From contig BQMJ01000005.1 in NCBI GenBank assembly GCA_025991245.1, forward strand, positions 279,669 to 343,668: a stretch of DNA of 64,000 nt. The letters run 5' to 3'. Within the stretch, counting starts at the first letter, position 1, and each line of letters opens with the position of its first letter. Under the pieces are notes generated by a model. The model had not been told where the DNA came from and did not search any database. It was given only the letters and a program-made list of their open reading frames with translations. This document shows, one piece after another, positions 22,282 to 33,921 of the stretch. A program made the translations under genes and the position numbers. This DNA is from Galdieria partita. Lineage: Eukaryota; Rhodophyta; Bangiophyceae; Galdieriales; Galdieriaceae.

Positions 22282-23708
22282 ATGAAACAAGTTCGAACAT
22301 CGGCTCCAGGAAAAGTATTACTAGTTGGAGGATATCTTGTTCTTGAACGTCCAAATGCCGCATTCGTTGTTACTACTTCAACTCGTTTCACAGCTATACT
22401 GAAAGGAAGACTCTCGTATGGAAAGGTATGAAACAGGTTGTTCCTTTTGGACACTAGTTGATTTGCTTTTACAAGGAGGCATCTAATATCATTGAACTTA
22501 TAGTTTGTTCTTCTCTTGATCGAACTTGGGCGTATAATATTTTCATAGAAGAAGGCAGCATTCTCCTTGAGTGGGATCCTTCGAGAGATTCTTCCAGTTT
22601 AGAAAGAAGCAACGCGTTTGTGGAGTGTGCAATAGTTTGTGGTCTTGCAGTTGCTGATATAGACAGCAAAGTGCCTTGTAGTGGAAGTTTGCGGCTGGAT
22701 CTTGAGGCTGATCCAAATTTCTATTCAGTTTCGTATGAAGGATCAGAAAGAATACTTGGAAAGACAGGTTTAGGAAGTTCTGCAGCCCTGGTATCTTGTG
22801 TTGTCGGAGCTTTTGCAGCTTTTTGTGGCTGTAAGGATAAGGAAAAAATAGCTGCAGCTGCACAACTCGCTCATGCAACAGCACAACAAAAGATAGGAAG
22901 CGGTTTTGACGTGAGTGCAGCAGTTCGAGGAAGCCAAAGCTATGTGCGCTTCACTCAAGAGTCTCTGGAGAACCTTCCTTTTGTCATTTTGAATAATTCT
23001 GATGATATTATTGCACAAAGAAATGTCAGCTGTGTCAATGAATGGAAACTAGATGAGATTTGGAGAGCACTTGAGTTACCTCTACAATGGGATATTGTTT
23101 TAGGTAAAACTATGCATGGTTCGGATACTCGAGATTTCGTTAGGAAGGTAGTCCAGTGGAAGGCAACAGATACCCATAGAGCTTTAGAAATTTGGTCGCA
23201 GTTAATTAAAGTGAACAGTGAGCTTATTGGAAGCATTCAAGGACTTGCCCATTTTGCTCGATGCAACAAACAGCTGTTTGATGAATTGAACACTATTTTG
23301 GAAATGGTTCGTTTCAAGGAAGACTGGAAAGCAAGTTTTCAAAGTAAATCACAAGTTGGAGAGTCGCAAGAGAATATTTTACCCAAATTTTTAGAAATGG
23401 TCAACTCAATTATTGAAAATGGAAGAGAATCTAGATCTCTTCTCAGTCTTATGGGTCAGTTAGCAGATGTTCCGATAGAGCCTTTAGATCTTAAAATTTT
23501 ACTGGACCAGACTTCAGAAATTCCAGGTTGTATTTTAGTCGGAGTTCCAGGCGCTGGAGGCTATGACGCGGTTTTTGCAATAGTTGTTGGAGAGATGAGT
23601 CGAAAGCTTGTAGAGGATTTTTGGACGTCAAACTCGTGTTTTCCTCTGTTATCGAGACTCGATTCGGAAGGTTTGCTAGTGTATGAGGAATCGATTGATA
23701 ATTTTTGA
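22282..23708 (+). CDS. ERG8: Phosphomevalonate kinase (GHMP family)
   Basis: Phosphorylates mevalonate 5-phosphate to the diphosphate in the cytosolic mevalonate pathway. Exons 22282-22425 and 22476-23708 (50-nt intron) give 458 residues. The N-terminus is diagnostic: RTSAPGKVLLVGGYLVLERP. The GHMP glycine-serine loop is GKTGLGSSAALVS. Further landmarks are KIGSGFDVSAAVRGSQSYVR and, near the C-terminus, VGVPGAGGYDAVFAI, the third GHMP motif. Presence of this enzyme indicates the lineage keeps the mevalonate route, at least in part. Confidence 0.94.
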
Positions 23709-23947
23709 AAATTCCTTGACGTTGGAGAGTCCAGTCCATTCTTGTCTTATCAAGCTCCACAAATTTTGCTGACAGTATCTTTGTTGTTACATTGTCTTTA
23801 CAGTGTACAGGTAAACGATGTTTTCGTATTTGACGTAAGTGCTATAAAAATTGTATGCTTTATCTCTGTTTCACACCGCACAGTTTTGCAACTTTGGGGA
23901 TTGAGTCAATTGTGGGCAAAAGTTGGTTATAGGTCTCCAACAGGAAA

Positions 23948-24727
23948 ATGTTTGCTGCCGAAGACTTTGCAGTTTCCCTCAGCAATGGACCTAAGGACAA
24001 TTCCTTTGCGAGTTCTGAAGAAGGTTCTTTAGATAGTGAGCTATCCAAAGATACTTCATGGATTATGTGGTTTTGCTCTCTCAAGGGAAACGAATTTTTC
24101 TGTGAAGTTGACGAAGAGTTCATTCATGACGACTTTAACTTGACAGGATTAAGTACACAGGTGGCCTTTTATGAGCACGCTGTCGATACTATTTTAGACT
24201 TTGATATTCCAGAAGGTGAATTGGACGAAAGACAACAAGAACTGGTGGAAGTTGCGGCAGAAACATTGTACGGCCTTATACACGCTCGTTTCATCCTCAC
24301 GGCTAGAGGCTTGCAGCTTATGCTGGAGAAGTTCAACCGTGCCGACTTTGGACGCTGCCCCAGAGTACTATGTCATGGCCAACCTGTTGTTCCGGTTGGA
24401 CTTTCGGATACACCACGTCAGAATACAGTGAAAGTGTTTTGTCCTCGTTGTTGGGATATTTTCAACCCACGTTCAAGGTCTCACTGTACACTTGATGGTG
24501 CCTATTGGGGGACAACCTTTGCTCATCTTTTTTTCCATACATACCCAGATCGTATTCCGGTTCGAAACAAAGAAACATATATTCCTAGGATCTATGGCTT
24601 TCGCCTTCATGAATCAGTAAGTCTGGAAATTTTGAAACTTCTCTATGCTTATCTTTGGTAGTCCGAAGAAATACGAAGGAATCGTGGAGACTGCGTCGGT
24701 ATAGGCGACACAAATAATGCCGAGTGA
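23948..24727 (+). CDS. Casein kinase II regulatory (beta) subunit
   Basis: Regulatory dimer subunit of protein kinase CK2. Exons 23948-24616 and 24662-24727 (45-nt intron) give 244 residues. The family core is plain: SWIMWFCSLKGNEFFCEVDE, then the acidic-loop region, then the zinc-binding dimer interface RCPRVLCHGQPVVPVGLSD and VKVFCPRCWDIF. After it come DGAYWGTTFAHL and YIPRIYGFRLHE. The N-terminal about 35 residues are a Ser/acidic extension that could carry CK2 autophosphorylation sites. The C-terminal tail after the intron is lineage-specific. The gene converges with glycosyltransferase paralogue 2, 38 bp away. Confidence 0.95.
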
Positions 24728-24765
24728 GAGCTTAACACTTGTGTTATAGACTTTTACTGAATTTG

Positions 24766-25997
24766 CTATCTTATGGAAACTTTTGAAGAACATGCTTTCA
24801 GTGAATGACATATAGTATGTTCTTTGTTGCAATTAAAATTCGAATCATATTTTCTCTTCAATGCATACCATTTTGAATGAATCATCACAGTGTTGGGATA
24901 TTTCGACTGAATCTCCTCGATGCGCAAAGGAAAATTGCAGTAATTGAGAATAGCCGTATCATATGAAAAGTGATGGAGAACGCTCTGAATATACTCCCAT
25001 TCTTCGAAAGTGTGTGACGAATATAAATACTGGAAAATAGAGACGTCATATCCCCCATAGAAAGTACCAGAACATCCTTGGACAGTTTTACCATTTCTTT
25101 TCCGAACATATCGCTTTTGCACTCTTTGAAGATATACGTCAAAGTCACGATCACCAAGTTTATATAAAGCGTTGCCGTTGATATGATAATCTATCCACGC
25201 AGTGCCTATGGAATATTGAATGCAAAATGTTCGGAAATGAGGTTTCATACCTGATGGACAAGCACTTATTTGTTTTAGTTAAAGCCCATGATAACCGATA
25301 GTACTTACCTGACACTGCCTTTCACCCAAAAATCGTTGTGGTCCCGTGTCATAGCAACTACCTCTTGCAGCCAAGCCAAGTCATGCCGAAATGGAGTTAC
25401 GTCAGGTTCTATTATTTGAAAATATAGATAATTGTTTTCAAGGGTTGGAAATATTTGGTAGAACATGATGCATGTTCCTTCGGGATGTGTGTCACATTCA
25501 GATGGGAGCTCAGCTGACATCAAATATATGTCTTCAAAGCAATGACGCCAAGAGAAGCTATTGAAATCGACTTCTCTAAGAAATTCTAAAAATAACATAT
25601 TTCCTTTGAATCTCACAGAACCTGAGAAGAACAGAATCAGATCAACCTGTTCAATATCTGAGAAGCAAAAGCATGGAGGAAATTGTTCCCAAACACATGA
25701 CAGTTGAAATTTCAACAGTTCTATTTGACTGTCAATGAAAGGTATCACAATTGCAAGTTTTTTCTTTTGAACTTGAGTAGTCATATAAAGATGATTAGGA
25801 ACATAACTTGTATCCAGAAGTGTCAACTTCGCAGAGGCACGGCCTATAGTATTATTGTGATTTTCTGGGTTGAAATGGAGATGTTGAGTAGTTGTCTGTA
25901 TCAAAGACTTGGACGGATAGTTCGACCAAAGATGAAGATCTCTGAAGACCAACACAAGTTGCGCCAAAATCACAGCAACCCACACCAGTCTTCTCAT
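24766..25997 (-). CDS. Membrane-anchored glycosyltransferase-like protein, paralogue 2
   Basis: Paralogue of the gene at 7931-9091. The likely start is the ATG at 25997, giving MRRLVWVAVILAQLVLVF as signal anchor; the frame is open further to a GTG at 26066. Lumenal landmarks are KKLAIVIPFI, FQIIEPDVTPFR, DFWVKGS, then HINGNALYKLGDRDF and NTVMIHSKWYALKRK. The junction between the two parts near 25250-25315 is odd. The good donor (AG|GTAAGT) and acceptor (CATCAG|GTATG) put the second exon in the wrong frame, while a poor donor two codons earlier (A|GTGTCA) restores it. The conserved neighbour sequence suggests a one-base insertion instead. Product and pathway are inferred as for paralogue 1. 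Confidence 0.65.
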
Positions 25998-26184
25998 AAA
26001 TGGAAATGGATGATATACACGGGACAACTCAATCTTATTCTGTCCAAAGAGAAACGAATGTTTCACAACTTGATAAAATTAAAATTTTGAGCCTATTTCG
26101 TTGATCGTGTTTATTCAACCATAATTGTAAGCCAGAAGACCTCATGATCATACTACTAGAATAACTATTGACTGACGCATCTAT

Positions 26185-27455
26185 TCATACATTATTGTCA
26201 CTTCCACTTCTACCGCCAACAGAGCGTGAAGATGCATCAATCTCCGCCTTACATAATGGACAAGACTTGTTCAGTATTAACCAACGATCAACACAAGCTG
26301 CATGGAAACGGTGTTTCGAAGTACAAGGAAGAATTCTCAATAAATTTCCTTCTTCGTATTCACATAGACAAATGGGACAAGTGGAATCTTCCTATCAATA
26401 CACTTTAGAAATTTTGAACATTATAAAAAATTTGATGACACACTTCAGACGATTCTCGATGATAACGAACTAGAAGAATTCTCTCTATTTCCTTCTTTGT
26501 CGCTCCTCTGCGATGAAAAGTAACAGAACCGTCTAGATTGAAATCTGGACGGAAAAGATTGGGGGCCAAAACAAAAATGCAACAAGCTAAGATAACCGAA
26601 ACTCCAAGAAAGATTAGATTAATAATCACAAGTGCAAGTGAAAGACGATAGAGTGCAGCTGCTGTCTTTTGACAAGTCTGACAGCGGAAAACCCAAACCA
26701 TGCCTAAATGGATAATTTTGGCAGATTATTGAAAAACTTATAGCAATACTAACCAACAATGAACCATGCAAGAGAAAGCCATGATATAATTCTAAAACAA
26801 ATAAGTGATCTTTGCTGGGTAGCTGTCAATTGCGAATAGTCATCGACCAAGTCTTCGTTTGAAAGTCGCTTAAAAATAGTATATCTACATGAAAGAAAGT
26901 TAGCAAAACTTCAACAATTATCTGGCATACTTACAAGAGAGAAATGATGCTGTTGAAAAGAATCCAGTATTTCAGAGGTTCATCACAAGGCCTATTCCAG
27001 GTAAGACATAAAACCGTCACACTTGCAACAATACAAGCGCCGACATAAATAAAGGAAAAGAAAATAATTGGCCACAAAGTCTGACGACGATAGACAGAGT
27101 TATCGTCAAAAAATTGTCCAATCCAATTCAACGTTTGCCTGAATATACTTCGGAAGTCGGTCCCACGAAATACATTCTCCTGTTCGCTTTGATACGCTGG
27201 CGAAGTTAATTCCGGTGAACCAGGAGTATTCGACGTCTCCACATGACTTTGCGAAGAACCTGCTTCAATCGTTGGTGAAGAAGAATTCGACAAAATATCT
27301 TGACTGTTTTCAACGTTGTTCGGTAACAAGGTACCAGTTGGCCCCAACACGGCTACCGAAGGAGCTCGTATTTCCACTGTAGAAATTTCCGACATGGTAT
27401 TCAACTCATCAGTTGACGTTTCCCTTTCATCTTTGCAAGCAGACGACCTAGTCAT
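26185..27455 (-). CDS. Multi-span membrane RING-H2 E3 ubiquitin ligase
   Basis: Four exons (27455-26935, 26884-26754, 26703-26444, 26391-26185; introns 50, 50 and 52 nt) give 372 residues. The N-terminal about 110 residues are Ser/Thr/Glu-rich and probably disordered. Several hydrophobic spans follow: [56 protein letters not shown] and [20 protein letters not shown]. The C-terminal RING-H2 reads [12 protein letters not shown], then [15 protein letters not shown] and SCPLC, with all eight ligands. This layout (segment [12 protein letters not shown], helices, C-terminal RING-H2) matches a plant/algal RING family of unknown substrates. Intron 3 is chosen to keep REYSSE-like acidic sequence joined directly to the RING. 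Confidence 0.88.
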
Positions 27456-27497
27456 CCTTCACTATGACCATTTGTGCTCAATGGAAATTACACATAT

Positions 27498-28090
27498 TTA
27501 TTGGGCGAAAGTGGGAATTTGAACCTGACCACGTTCCAGTAAAGAAACCGCTCTTTCAATTGCTGCTGTTAAACCTTTGGTTCGATTTTCAAGTTTCAAA
27601 GCATGATCAACTTTAAACCAACGAACATCGTTAACATCATCCCCAGGAAACGGTTTTGCTTCGGAAGAAACAAAACCTATTGCGTCAACAATAACAAAGT
27701 GATACTCAAGTTTTCCCTCTGTGTTCGTGAAGAAAGAATCGAAGACGCCAATAACGGGTCCTATCGAGGGTTTTAAACCAGTTTCCTCCTTCACTTCTCT
27801 CGAAAAAGCCTCTGCTTTGGAACGTGTCAACAAAACTTAGCAATATTGAAATTAGACTTACACAGTGTTTCTCCAAACTCCACTTTGCCTCCAGGAAACG
27901 ACCACTGTCCCTTACCAGGTTCGTTTCCTCGTTCCACCAGAAGAATTTCCCATTCAGAATGACGAATAGTTGGTATCGGTGGCACTCTAAACAAAGTCAG
28001 TAACTTTGAAGCTACAGGATTACTGAACGCAGTTACCGGAATAGTGCAACTGCTACTCCAACCAATGGAAACTGCTTTTCTGCCAGTCCA
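27498..28090 (-). CDS. Nudix hydrolase
   Basis: Hydrolyses nucleoside diphosphate-linked compounds. A 47-nt intron (27861-27815) splits the Nudix box. After splicing the box reads GGKVEFGETLSEAFSREVKEETG, which fits Gx5Ex7REUxEExGU exactly. Upstream exon 1 has WEILLVERGNEPGKGQWSFP, typical of ADP-ribose or NADH-type Nudix enzymes; the substrate cannot be told. The stop is at 27498. The 5' end is uncertain: the frame of exon 1 is open to a stop near 28099 without an ATG, so a short first exon upstream is likely. Confidence 0.85.
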
Positions 28091-28413
28091 CTTTTATCAG
28101 CTTCCGTCAAATCCTTTGTACTTTTTTAAAACGTTTAACATCGGTCTATAAACAAAAGATTCGGTTAAATCAAGTACCCGAAGCTAGTAGAGTCGACGTT
28201 CGAATTCGACTTCCTTGCCAACCCAGTAACAATAAACTGAGCAATATTCCTTGAATTAGTTAGCAAGTGGTGCAATCTCGGTACAACTTATACACACGGT
28301 GGACAATGTCTTCTCATACCGAAACAACTACTGGTCGGGTGTCGGGGTAAGAAAATACTTCTAACGCAATCAACAAACATCTGCCTAGAAAGTGAAGTGC
28401 AAAAATTGTTAGA
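28091..28413. other. Gap between Nudix gene and tRNA-Phe
   Basis: About 320 bp. It may hold the missing first exon of the Nudix gene; an ATG on the minus strand near 28140 is a candidate but no convincing splice donor follows it. Confidence 0.35.
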
Positions 28414-28486
28414 TGCCGTCCCCGTGGATTGAACACGGGACCTTAAGATCTTCAGTCTCACGCTCTCCCAACTGAGCTAGGACGGC
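28414..28486 (-). tRNA. tRNA-Phe(GAA)
   Basis: A continuous 73-nt cloverleaf: acceptor GCCGTCC with GGACGGC plus A, D arm TAGCTCAGTTGGGAGAGC, anticodon arm TGAGA-CTGAAGA-TCTTA (GAA), and T arm CCGTG-TTCAATC-CACGG. No intron is present, unlike the two tRNA-Glu genes. CCA is not encoded. Confidence 0.97.
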
Positions 28487-28718
28487 TCTAGATGGAAATG
28501 TCTGAGTTCTATTTTACTTTCAACATCAAATCATTAAGATTTTACAATGCTTCTTCAAAGTATTGAGACAACGCTGAATGTTTAAATGGCGCTTCCTAAT
28601 CTGGTTAGTCTCTTACATTTTATTCTTCTTCATGTTTCAACCAAGCCCACATTCTACGCTGTTGTCGTTTCGGTTGTATCATATTTGATGCTCTTCTTTC
28701 GTTCACAGACGCTCTTTG

Positions 28719-29026
28719 AATGAGTATTAGGGTTTCAAATATATGCTACATATTATTTATGTTGTATCTTTACAATATTGAATTCTTCAGAGAAAGTAGT
28801 GTTTCTACAGAAAAGTTTTCAGGAAAACTTTTTTATTCTGAAGTTCTCCGTCATAGACTCTATTTAGTTGCCATTGCATGTTGGACAGTTGAGGTGTGGT
28901 ATTCTGCATCAGTAATTTTAGTTTCTTTGGAGTACTTGACTCTTTTCTCGAATTGCATTTCCTTTGCAGCTCCTTTTCAACAAGTCCTTGAAAGTCAAAA
29001 TTCACGAAAGAATCGAATTTCTGTAG
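28719..29026 (+). CDS. Possible 3' exons of a small spliced gene, unrecognised
   Basis: An exon at 28791-28911 (ending in WTVEVWYSA-type hydrophobic sequence) is flanked by a good acceptor (TTCTTCAG) and donor (GTAATT). A 58-nt intron ends CTTTGCAG, and a last exon 28970-29026 encodes KSLKVKIHERIEFL and a stop. The short exon before it could be fed by a GTATTAGGG donor near 28727. The 5' end was not found. Sequence composition is protein-like but I know no family. Confidence 0.3.
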
Positions 29027-29717
29027 CAACAGAAAAGAGATCCTACAATTGAGCAAAAGCCATCACAGTTGGATCTCATTCATAGTTTTCTATTTCCTGA
29101 AATGGAACAAATCTTAATCTTTCGTCAAATGGAGTTCTCCAGTCCGTTTTTTGTTAGCGAGTTGCTTACAGTTATGAAATGGAACTTTGTTCTCCTTTTA
29201 AAGTAATCACAGTCCTAGAAGAATTCAGACATCTTTTGAAATGTCCTGGAAGCCAATAGAACGAACAAAGCTGTTGAACTTTATTTTGTCTACAATAGTA
29301 TAAAACGTCACGCATGCAAATAGATGTAATGTTTCGATAAGCCATAGAAGCAATTAGACCAAATTTCTTCCATGTTGTCTATAGCTCTGTAGTTGTAGTA
29401 ACTCAAAACATGTTTCTCCAGAACATCATTATGTTCAGCAAAATGAGAGAAGATACATCAAAGAAAGATATTTTACTCTGCAATATAAAGAAAAAGTTGG
29501 AAGGCATTCCAAAGGTCCTATTAGCAAGAGTATTGGTGAGCACCTACTTAAAAGACACTGAGCCAGAGTAACGATCATAAGCACTTCCAAAACAAGAGCA
29601 TTTCAACAATAATGTGCACTGCGAAGAAATGCATCAAGAAACGTCAATATACGAGTAATTTCAAAAGCACAACCCAACTATAAGAAATGGATACTTTTCT
29701 TTATTTTTCTGAGCTTC
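29027..29717. other. Intergenic stretch without a recognised gene
   Basis: About 690 bp downstream of the cysteinyl-tRNA synthetase stop and of the putative small gene. Nothing recognisable was seen. Confidence 0.4.
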
Positions 29718-32301
29718 TTAGAACTTGTTCATCGAATGCAAATACTTTTCATGGAGCTTTCGTTGCTTCTCGTATTCTTTTATCAATTTTTTCCTCTGAG
29801 ACTTTGGAATTTCGTTGTTTTCGATATCATGCGTTGGGACACCATCTGCGTCATATTTTGAAAAGTGACCTTGCCAATCACCCTGTTTAAACATTTCACC
29901 AGGTGGCACACGTCCACGATTAAGCTCTTCTAAAAGTCTTTTCTGTGCTTCTTCTTGCCTTTTTTTCTTTTCTTCAAGCTTCGCAGACTCTTGTTGCGCT
30001 TTGGCAACCATTTCTCTTTTTAATTCTTCTGGGTCCTCTATCTTCCATCGTGAACCCTTACCACTATCTTCTATACGAATACCATATTCGATTAATTTTT
30101 TATCCCTTATGTCATCCAATTCTTCTACAACACATTTTGCTAGATGCACAAATTGTCGTGGAAGCCATTCCATTGTTGCCAATAGCAGTTGTCGTTTCAT
30201 TTCGCTTTCTTCATCTGTCTCCAGGAATTGCAAGAAGTGACTCAAAAATGACTTCAAGTCTTCTTGTGATACTTTGATCACTGAAAACTCTTGGAAGAAG
30301 TTGAAAGTCCACTTCACGAACTGAAACACGACTGTTTTAATGCGGTAAAGGCCACTTACAATTCCTGAAGTCTTGGAAATACACATTTCAGTTGTCAAGA
30401 GTGACTCAATGTCTTTCACCAGTAAATTCAACAACTCATCCAAACACTTCTCAGTCTCATGACTTTGTTGAGACCTGAAACTTACAAAGAGTTTCTTTGA
30501 TTCGGCTTGCAAGTCCTCATTATCTTTCAGCAACCATATTTTCTCTTTAAAAGATTCGAAACAAGCATCAAGTTCTTCAGAAAAAAAGCGAGCAATACGA
30601 AACAGAAAAATAATTATATGTATAAGCACACAAACAAATATACTTTCTGAATCGTAGTCTGATCGGCTCATTTCTGCATTAAAGCTTTTTTTCTGCCACT
30701 GTTTAAGCAGAGGAATCAACAAACCTCTAATTCTATCCCTTAAATCAACGAAAATATCAATCAATCCATTAATAAATTCCTCATTTGAAGATTTCTGCAA
30801 AGGCACTTCATCCCAAAACCCCGATTCCTCAGAAGATGGTCTACCCAAGCCGAGAATAGTTAATATCTTTGTGACATATCTCACGATGTTTCTCATTAGT
30901 GTTATGTCCATGTCATTATTAGTTTCTGTCTGTATATACAGATTCGTGGTTTTGACTAGAGCCTGAAGTGAGCGTATCACAGCAGGTGTATCGAAATCAT
31001 CGCAAAAAGCTTCGTGTATCTCTTCCTTTCGTTTCCTAAACTCCATACACAGTCCGCTTTCTCTAAATTTCCGTCCTCCGAGAAATTTTCCATGCTTCTT
31101 GTATTCTCGTTCCAGTGCAAAAAAATTTCTAAAAAACTCTGCGAAGAACTTCTCCACGTTTACTGCTTCCTGCATTCCCTGTTCCGAATAGTTCATTCTT
31201 GCTGCATAGTGATGTTGTAGTATAAAGAGACGTAACTGTCTCGGTGTATACCGCTCTAAAATCGAACGAATTGTGATAAAATTCTTAAGAGATTTAGACA
31301 TTTTAAGACCTTCAATATGCAGATGACCCGAGTGTAAGAAAAACTTCACCCATTCGTTTTTCTCAAAATACGCTTCCTGAGAGCAATTCATTTCAGTATT
31401 CATTAAGTAGGGGTGGGATCCACGGCTACTTACGCTTTGAGCTATCTCATTTTCATGATGTGGAAATCGCAAGTCTTCTCCACCACAATGCATATCCACA
31501 TGAGAACCAAATATACAGCTCGCCATGGTAGAACATTCAACATGCCACCCTGGACGTCCATAGCCCCAAGGAGAAGACCAACCAGGCTCGTCTTCTTGAC
31601 TTCTCTTCCATAGTGCGAAATCACCAGCAGATTTCTTCTCTAAGCGAGCCTGCTGAGAGGCCCAAGACCCTTCTCCTTCCATCAAACGCTCGATATCACC
31701 AACGGAAGTCTGTTCCAGTTGACCATATTTAAAACCAGCCTGCGTAAAAGTTTGCACGTCAAAATACACGGAACCTCCCGCTTCATATGCATAGCCCCTT
31801 TCAACTAACTTTTCAATAAAATTTATAATCTCTGGAATGTAATCTGTGACACGGGTAATGTACGTGGGAGGAAGGCACTAGAAAATCAATAAATAAGAAA
31901 GAAACTACCCATTCAAGTCTTCTTACATTAAGTTTGTCCAAGTCTTCCCAAAATTCTCGTTCATAGCGACCAGAAAGAGTGCAAAAATCTTCTTGCAGTT
32001 CCTTGCTTTTCTTTATTATCTTATCATCGACATCAGTAACGTTCATTTGCAATTCCACTTCGAAACCAAAATATCCTTCGAGAATTCTCCGGATAGTGTC
32101 AAAAGACAAATAGTTTCTTGCATGACCCACATGCGCAGAATCGTATACAGTTGGACCACATATATAACACGTAACTGATTTGGAGTCTTCTTTCCATGGA
32201 CGAAAAAGTTCCTTTTTCTTCGTCAGACTATTTCGAATCACAAGCGACGACATACAACTATGCTGAAATTTGATTTTATGATTTCCGATGTTGCGCTGCA
32301 T
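29718..32301 (-). CDS. Cysteinyl-tRNA synthetase, eukaryotic cytosolic type with internal insertion
   Basis: Charges tRNA-Cys. Class I motifs are the HIGH-like HVGHARNY after [11 protein letters not shown], and the KMSKS motif in [14 protein letters not shown]. Zinc ligands include [10 protein letters not shown] and the HHENE motif. Exon 1 runs 32301-31927 and a 49-nt intron (31926-31878) follows, with LDKLN joined to [10 protein letters not shown]. The C-terminal extension ([40 protein letters not shown]) is that of animal cytosolic CARS1. Between the helical domain ([14 protein letters not shown]) and [20 protein letters not shown] lies about 180 residues not in the usual enzyme. Part of this is probably in-frame introns (donor-like GTATAT near 30641, GTAAGT near 30357); the remainder appears to be a true insertion. 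The ATG at 32301 is the first in frame. Confidence 0.9.
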
Positions 32302-32316
32302 GACTCGTTCCAACAA

Positions 32317-33582
32317 ATGTTCTTATCACTTTGGAATATCATCCAAGGAGGCCAGAGTGTAATAAGTTGCAAAATATGCGGAGAAACATTGAGAGCACCC
32401 ATGATGTGAGTAGCTCAAGGTTCTCGTGAAAGCTCTCATTGTTCTGTACAGGCTTCAAAAGTGTTCTCATGTATTTTGCTCACTATGCATCCGACGTTGG
32501 TTTGATTCAAATAGTATTTGTCCAGAGTGTCGTGTACCGAGTTCCACTGGAGAACTATATAAAGTTCGTGTTGTGGAAGATATCGTAGAATTATGGGAGA
32601 GACTGGCCGAAAAAGCACAAACTTTGAATGACCTAGTTATGAGCAGTCGGTTTCGTTCAGACCTCTTTAGCAATACAGAAGAACCTTCTCCTTATGTGGA
32701 AAGTGGTGTTTTGAACTCTTCGGATAGCAATACAGGAGAAGAAGGCTTTGATGCTGTAGGAAAACGGAGTAGACACAGCAAAATGGAAACTCCGAAAAGA
32801 AAACAAAGTAAGAAAAAGACGGACAGTTTCGAAGGAAATCGTTCCTCTCAAGAAATTGCAGAATGCCCTATTTGTGGTATTCATATCAGTATTCGACTTA
32901 TTCAACATCACGTCGATATTTGTCTAGCCAAGCAATCCTCTACCAAAGAGAGTACCAGTGACAGAGTACCTTGCTCTGAGAGGTTAAACAGAATCTCTAC
33001 AAACACACATACTGAAAGCTCCCTTGAATCTTCCTTTGAGAAGCGCCCTGTAAGTTGAATATATTGCATTGTTCGTGCTTATTCTATGATACTGTAGACA
33101 ACGCTGTGGTACAAGAACCTTAGCGATAAGAAACTTAAGGATATTTTGCAGTATTATGGTTTAAGTACAAAAGGAGATAGAAATATGCTTATAAGGAGAC
33201 ATAAGGAATTCGGTGAGTTGACTATCAGTGAAATCGGTCTTATCTGAATAGAATTCGAGTCTTTCGCTACAACGCTGAGCTTGATTCAAAGTTTCCGAGA
33301 CCTGTTTCGTCTGTTATTAAGGATATACAAGAATGGGAAAAACAGCAAGAATGGAATAGTGTTCCTGAGGAACCGCAAAATATTCCTCTAGAAAGTTCAC
33401 TTTCTTTTAATGAAGAGATATGTCACATCGCCAAAAGTGATTTTGAGTCATTAGTCCAACAAGCAAAGAGAACAGTGGTCAAGAAGCGAAGTAATAATCG
33501 GGTTTCAGATTTACATGAAGAGAGCATGAATAACGATGATATATCAGTATTTACGCAACACGAAGAGATTGAGAACTTTTGA
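32317..33582 (+). CDS. RAD18: RAD18-like E3 ubiquitin ligase (RING, UBZ4, SAP)
   Basis: In other eukaryotes RAD18 with RAD6 monoubiquitinates PCNA at stalled forks and triggers translesion synthesis. Four exons (32317-32405, 32452-33049, 33098-33212, 33260-33582; introns 46, 48 and 47 nt) give 374 residues. The RING reads CKICGE, CSHVFCSLCIRRWFDSN and CPEC. The UBZ4 finger is CPICGIHISIRLIQHHVDIC. The SAP domain follows: KKLKDILQYYGLSTKGDRNM, then RYNAELDSKFPRP, a segment typical of RAD18. The middle holds a Lys-rich stretch that could be a nuclear signal. Domain order RING-UBZ-SAP is the canonical one. Confidence 0.93.
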
Positions 33583-33921
33583 TCCTTTAATATTTTGTAC
33601 ATCTGACACAATTATTAGAGCTCCTGAATTCTTATCAAACAGGTTTTTACTCATCACTACAATGAACAATTTATCGATTATCCCTCTTTGACTATGTCTT
33701 TCCAGAGGCCCTTTTCGAAAAAGTAGTATAAACGGAGCTCTTTGGTTAATGTTTACCTTCCTCAAAGACCCCGTTCCTTATTATGTATATCATGCATCAA
33801 TGACTCATAGCTTGAGCGTGCGTGTGCGTCATGGCTTTGTAGCTTTGATCACTGAAATTTTACACAGTCAGAGCGGGTTCTCTCAAAAAGAGTTTTGCAA
33901 AAAGATTACATCGCACTTGAA
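33583..33921. other. Gap between RAD18 and tRNA-Glu
   Basis: About 340 bp, no recognised gene; short frames here are not protein-like. Confidence 0.4.

Noticed and set aside
28724-28736. TATTAGGGTTTC, a single telomere-like unit
   Set aside because: Single copy within a putative intron, without a second unit nearby; chance occurrence is likely in AT-rich DNA.
28720-29052. 110-codon plus-strand frame
   Set aside because: It reads through a well-formed intron (GTAATT...CTTTGCAG); the spliced version is listed instead at low confidence.
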